This document shows, one piece after another, positions 6,404 through 8,064 of a DNA stretch of 8,064 nt (positions are counted from its first letter, which is position 1; every line of letters begins with the position of its first letter). The DNA comes from an uncultured Clostridia bacterium. Lineage in GTDB: Bacteria > Bacillota > Clostridia > Christensenellales > CAG-138. Under the pieces are notes generated by a model. That model did not search any database, was not told the DNA's origin, and saw only the letters and a list, made by a program, of their open reading frames with translations. The stretch spans positions 1-8,064 of the forward strand of contig CAKTYU010000024.1 of assembly GCA_934633985.1 (NCBI GenBank), given 5' to 3'. The position numbers and the translations under genes are program-made.

Positions 6404-6425
6404 CTGTCAAAAAACCTATTGACAG
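6404..6425. promoter_or_regulatory. Perfect 7-8-7 inverted repeat over the trxA -35
   Basis: CTGTCAA (6404-6410) and TTGACAG (6419-6425) form a perfect palindrome with an 8-nt spacer. The right arm contains the trxA -35 hexamer, so a bound protein would occlude RNA polymerase. The matching regulator family is not recognised. Confidence 0.55.
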
Positions 6426-6447
6426 CTCAAACTGTATCTGTTATAGT
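6419..6447 (+). promoter_or_regulatory. Promoter of trxA-trxB
   Basis: TTGACA (6419-6424), a 17-nt spacer and TATAGT (6442-6447) make a near-consensus promoter (11 of 12). Start of transcription is expected near 6454, with a leader of about 75 nt to the trxA ATG. It is divergent from the ferritin promoter, with 43 bp between the two -35 boxes. Confidence 0.8.
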
Positions 6448-6481
6448 CACAGTATAAACTGTACTAATAACAAATACAGTT
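6429..6481. repeat. ACTGTA-type repeats around the trxA start of transcription
   Basis: AAACTGTA occurs at 6429-6436 and 6456-6463. The inverse TACAGTT occurs at 6475-6481. The second copy is also the right arm of a perfect dyad ACAGT-ATAA-ACTGT (6449-6462) that lies on the expected transcription start. The spread of half-sites over spacer, start and leader suggests an operator array. I cannot name the regulator. Confidence 0.45.
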
Positions 6482-6528
6482 ATTTTGGCTGAAAAACAGC
6501 TTTTTAAAACACATTAGGAGGATATGAT

Positions 6529-6876
6529 ATGATTACGATAACGACAAACGGCTTTGAAAACGACGTGCTGCACGCGGACAAGCCCGTGCTGGTGGACTTT
6601 TGGGCCCAGTGGTGCCCCTACTGCCGCCGCATCGCCCCGGCCTTTGACAAGGTGGGCGAGCAGTACGCAGACACCCTTACGGCAGGCAAAATCAACTACG
6701 ACGAGGAGCCGCAGCTCATCGAACGCTTCGGCATCGACACCATCCCCACGCTGATGCTCTTTAAAAACGGCGAGGCGATTGGCTCTATTGTCGCGCCCGG
6801 CTCCAAGGCGGCCATTGAGACATTTATCACGGAAACACTTTCTCAGCAAGGAGACAGCCATGGAGAGACTCTATGA
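6529..6876 (+). CDS. trxA: Thioredoxin-fold protein with CPYC active site
   Basis: A 115-residue thioredoxin-like disulfide reductase. Conserved landmarks are D23 in VDFWA, the active site WCPYC (C29, C32), cis-proline P73 in DTIPTL, and FKNGE at 78-82. The redox dipeptide is Pro-Tyr, the glutaredoxin form, instead of the usual Gly-Pro. The fold and WA.WC context are those of thioredoxin, and the downstream reductase supports this. The start ATG follows AGGAGG by 7 nt. The frame ends at TGA 6874-6876, 17 nt inside trxB. The C-terminal tail past about residue 105 is slightly longer than usual and coincides with that overlap. It probably receives electrons from the next gene product and may serve peroxidases or reductases in an anaerobe. 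Confidence 0.9.
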   Translation: MITITTNGFENDVLHADKPVLVDFWAQWCPYCRRIAPAFDKVGEQYADTLTAGKINYDEEPQLIERFGIDTIPTLMLFKNGEAIGSIVAPGSKAAIETFITETLSQQGDSHGETL

Positions 6877-7783
6877 CATGATCGTCATCGGCGGCGGCCC
6901 CGCCGGATACACCGCCGCCCTGTACGCCGCCAGAAGCGGACTTTCTGTGCTGGTGCTGGAAAAGCTCTCCGCCGGCGGGCAGATGGCGCTGACGGAACAG
7001 ATCGACAACTATCCAGGCTTTGAGGACGGCATCGACGGCTTTACGCTGGGCGAAAAAATGCAGCAGAGCGCCGAGCGCTTCGGCGCGGTGACAGAGCTGG
7101 CGGAGGTGTACAAGGTAAGACTTTCCGGGAGAATCAAGACGTTGGAGACCAGCGAGGGCGTTTTTCAGGGCTGCACGGTGGTCATCGCCACCGGCGCGTC
7201 GCCCCGTCCCCTGGGCGTTCCCGACGAGGAGGCGCTGGTGGGCAAGGGCGTCCACTACTGTGCCGCCTGTGACGGCGCGCCCTATCGTGGCAGGACCGTG
7301 GCGGTGGTGGGCGGCGGCAACTCCGCCGCGGCGGACGCACTCGCCCTTTCCCGCCTCGCCAAGAAGGTCTATCTCATCCACCGCCGGGACAGCCTGCGGG
7401 CCACCAAGGTATACCATGCGCCGCTGATGGCTGCACCCAACGTGGAATTCTGCTGGAACAGCACCGTTTTCGCTCTGCTGCACGAAAGCCGCCTGACGGG
7501 ACTTCGTCTAAAAGACGTCAACACAGGCGCGGAGCGAGAGCTTGCCTGTGACGGCGTGTTCATCAGCGTGGGACGCGCTCCGGCCACGGAGCTGTTCCGA
7601 AATGAGCTGGCACTGGACAAGTCTGGCTATATTATGGCGGACGAATCCACCCGCACGAATCTTCCCGGCGTGTTCGCCGTGGGCGATGTACGCACCAAGG
7701 CGCTGCGGCAGGTGGTCACCGCCGTATCGGACGGCGCGGTGGCCGTCCACTATGCAGAGGAATATCTGGCGGAGAATCGGTAA
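6860..7783 (+). CDS. trxB: Thioredoxin reductase (NADPH, FAD)
   Basis: A 307-residue flavoprotein of the usual low-molecular-weight TrxB size, which reduces thioredoxin with NADPH. It shows the FAD motif GGGPAG (11-16), the redox-active CAAC (C134, C137) in HYCAACDGA, and a second dinucleotide motif GGGNSA (151-156). HRRDSLRA (174-181) carries the arginines that bind the NADPH 2'-phosphate, and GVFAVGDV closes the FAD site (270-277). CAAC differs from the textbook CATC at one non-catalytic position. A longer frame opens at 6779, but ATG 6860 is right: AAGGAG lies 6 nt before it and the protein then begins directly at the first beta strand. The frame overlaps trxA by 17 nt, so the two are translationally coupled and functionally paired. 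Confidence 0.95.
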   Translation: MERLYDMIVIGGGPAGYTAALYAARSGLSVLVLEKLSAGGQMALTEQIDNYPGFEDGIDGFTLGEKMQQSAERFGAVTELAEVYKVRLSGRIKTLETSEGVFQGCTVVIATGASPRPLGVPDEEALVGKGVHYCAACDGAPYRGRTVAVVGGGNSAAADALALSRLAKKVYLIHRRDSLRATKVYHAPLMAAPNVEFCWNSTVFALLHESRLTGLRLKDVNTGAERELACDGVFISVGRAPATELFRNELALDKSGYIMADESTRTNLPGVFAVGDVRTKALRQVVTAVSDGAVAVHYAEEYLAENR

Positions 7784-8064
7784 AGGAGGCAGACAGGGGC
7801 GTCAAAATGTCCCCTATTACTCCACCCCTTACCTCACCTTCATCATCCTCGCAAACCTGCTTACCACAATAACCGCGACTATTATCGCGATAGCTGCGAA
7901 GGCCGCAAGCGCGCTTATCCACCATTGGCTCATGGCGCGCTTCTGCCTTTTTTCGGTTGCCTGTCACTTTTTGCTCCGCCAGATCAGATCAATGCATTTG
8001 AATCCAAGCAGTCATTGTGCTATCCTGCCGATATATGCCTTGGGTTCAATATAACTACCATCTA
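7784..8064. other. Downstream region of trxB without a long gene
   Basis: Directly after the trxB stop is AAAGGAGG (7782-7789), a strong ribosome-site match with no start codon at the proper distance. A weak 5-bp hairpin AGGGG/CCCCT (7795-7815) follows without a T-run. Apart from the small minus-strand frame at 7829-7933, I see no coding frame, RNA gene or repeat up to the right edge. The last 130 bases look non-coding on both strands. Confidence 0.5.
7829..7933 (-). CDS. Putative 34-residue single-span membrane peptide
   Basis: A short frame from ATG 7933 to TAA 7829 would encode a peptide starting MSQWWISALAAFAA. Residues 6-24 form one continuous hydrophobic helix, followed by a basic tail with R26, R29, K32 and R34. 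Charge follows the positive-inside pattern for an N-out helix. The ribosome site is poor: AGAAG six nt before ATG. It is convergent with trxB and no clear promoter was seen. It resembles many small stress or sporulation membrane peptides in layout only. It could be a chance ORF, although the hydrophobic run with a clean basic end is notable. Confidence 0.35.
   Translation of the reverse strand: MSQWWISALAAFAAIAIIVAVIVVSRFARMMKVR

Noticed and set aside
6827..7483. Minus-strand frame of 218 codons opposite trxB
   Set aside because: Shadow of trxB; Gly/Ala/His-rich low-complexity product, no start signals.
7716..7967. Minus-strand frame of 83 codons over the trxB end
   Set aside because: Overlaps the trxB coding end, is highly charged and shows no family signature. 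The nested frame at 7829-7933 in another register is the better candidate.
7542..8054. Plus-strand frame running past trxB to near the right edge
   Set aside because: Begins inside trxB in another frame. The part beyond 7783 has no domain, and its start has no ribosome site.

Overview
This 8 kb window looks like chromosomal DNA from an anaerobic, moderately GC-rich member of the Clostridia (Firmicutes). That placement is an inference. It rests on strong AGGAGG-type ribosome binding sites, consensus sigma-A promoters, a TTG start, a short (481-residue) CstA-family carrier, a LytS/LytTR two-component system, a FeoB-associated-like Cys-rich peptide, and a thioredoxin/thioredoxin-reductase pair. 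No rRNA, tRNA, CRISPR array or insertion sequence was found.

Layout. (1) Positions 1-1184, minus strand: a TetR-family regulator with a consensus promoter overlapped by a perfect 9-bp inverted repeat. It is followed by a terminator-like hairpin, a repeat-rich gap, the 5' remnant of one SAM methyltransferase, and the start of a second methyltransferase that runs off the left edge. (2) Positions 1251-2930, minus strand: a CstA-family transporter with its own promoter. Its -35 is poor and is preceded by a tandem repeat of 21-bp period that resembles a LytTR operator. (3) Positions 2979-6375, minus strand: a tightly packed run of ferritin, a small Cys-rich membrane peptide, a LytS-type sensor kinase and a LytTR response regulator. 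Gaps are 8 nt and then a TAATG overlap. A single strong promoter with a Fur/PerR-like box lies in front of ferritin. (4) Positions 6404-7783, plus strand: divergent trxA-trxB with overlapping reading frames and a dyad-rich promoter. TrxA carries a glutaredoxin-like CPYC active site. (5) Positions 7784-8064: no long gene, but one 34-codon single-membrane-helix ORF on the minus strand.

How it may work together. LytS/LytTR pairs next to CstA-family carriers recall the E. coli BtsSR (YehUT) system, which senses pyruvate and activates the carrier BtsT (YjiY). The direct repeat upstream of cstA fits the same logic. What is unusual is that the two-component system appears to be the distal part of an iron/peroxide-controlled ferritin operon, with a redox operon divergent from it. 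The locus would therefore couple metal/redox state to carbon uptake. This coupling is a hypothesis drawn from gene order and candidate operators; no experiment is implied.
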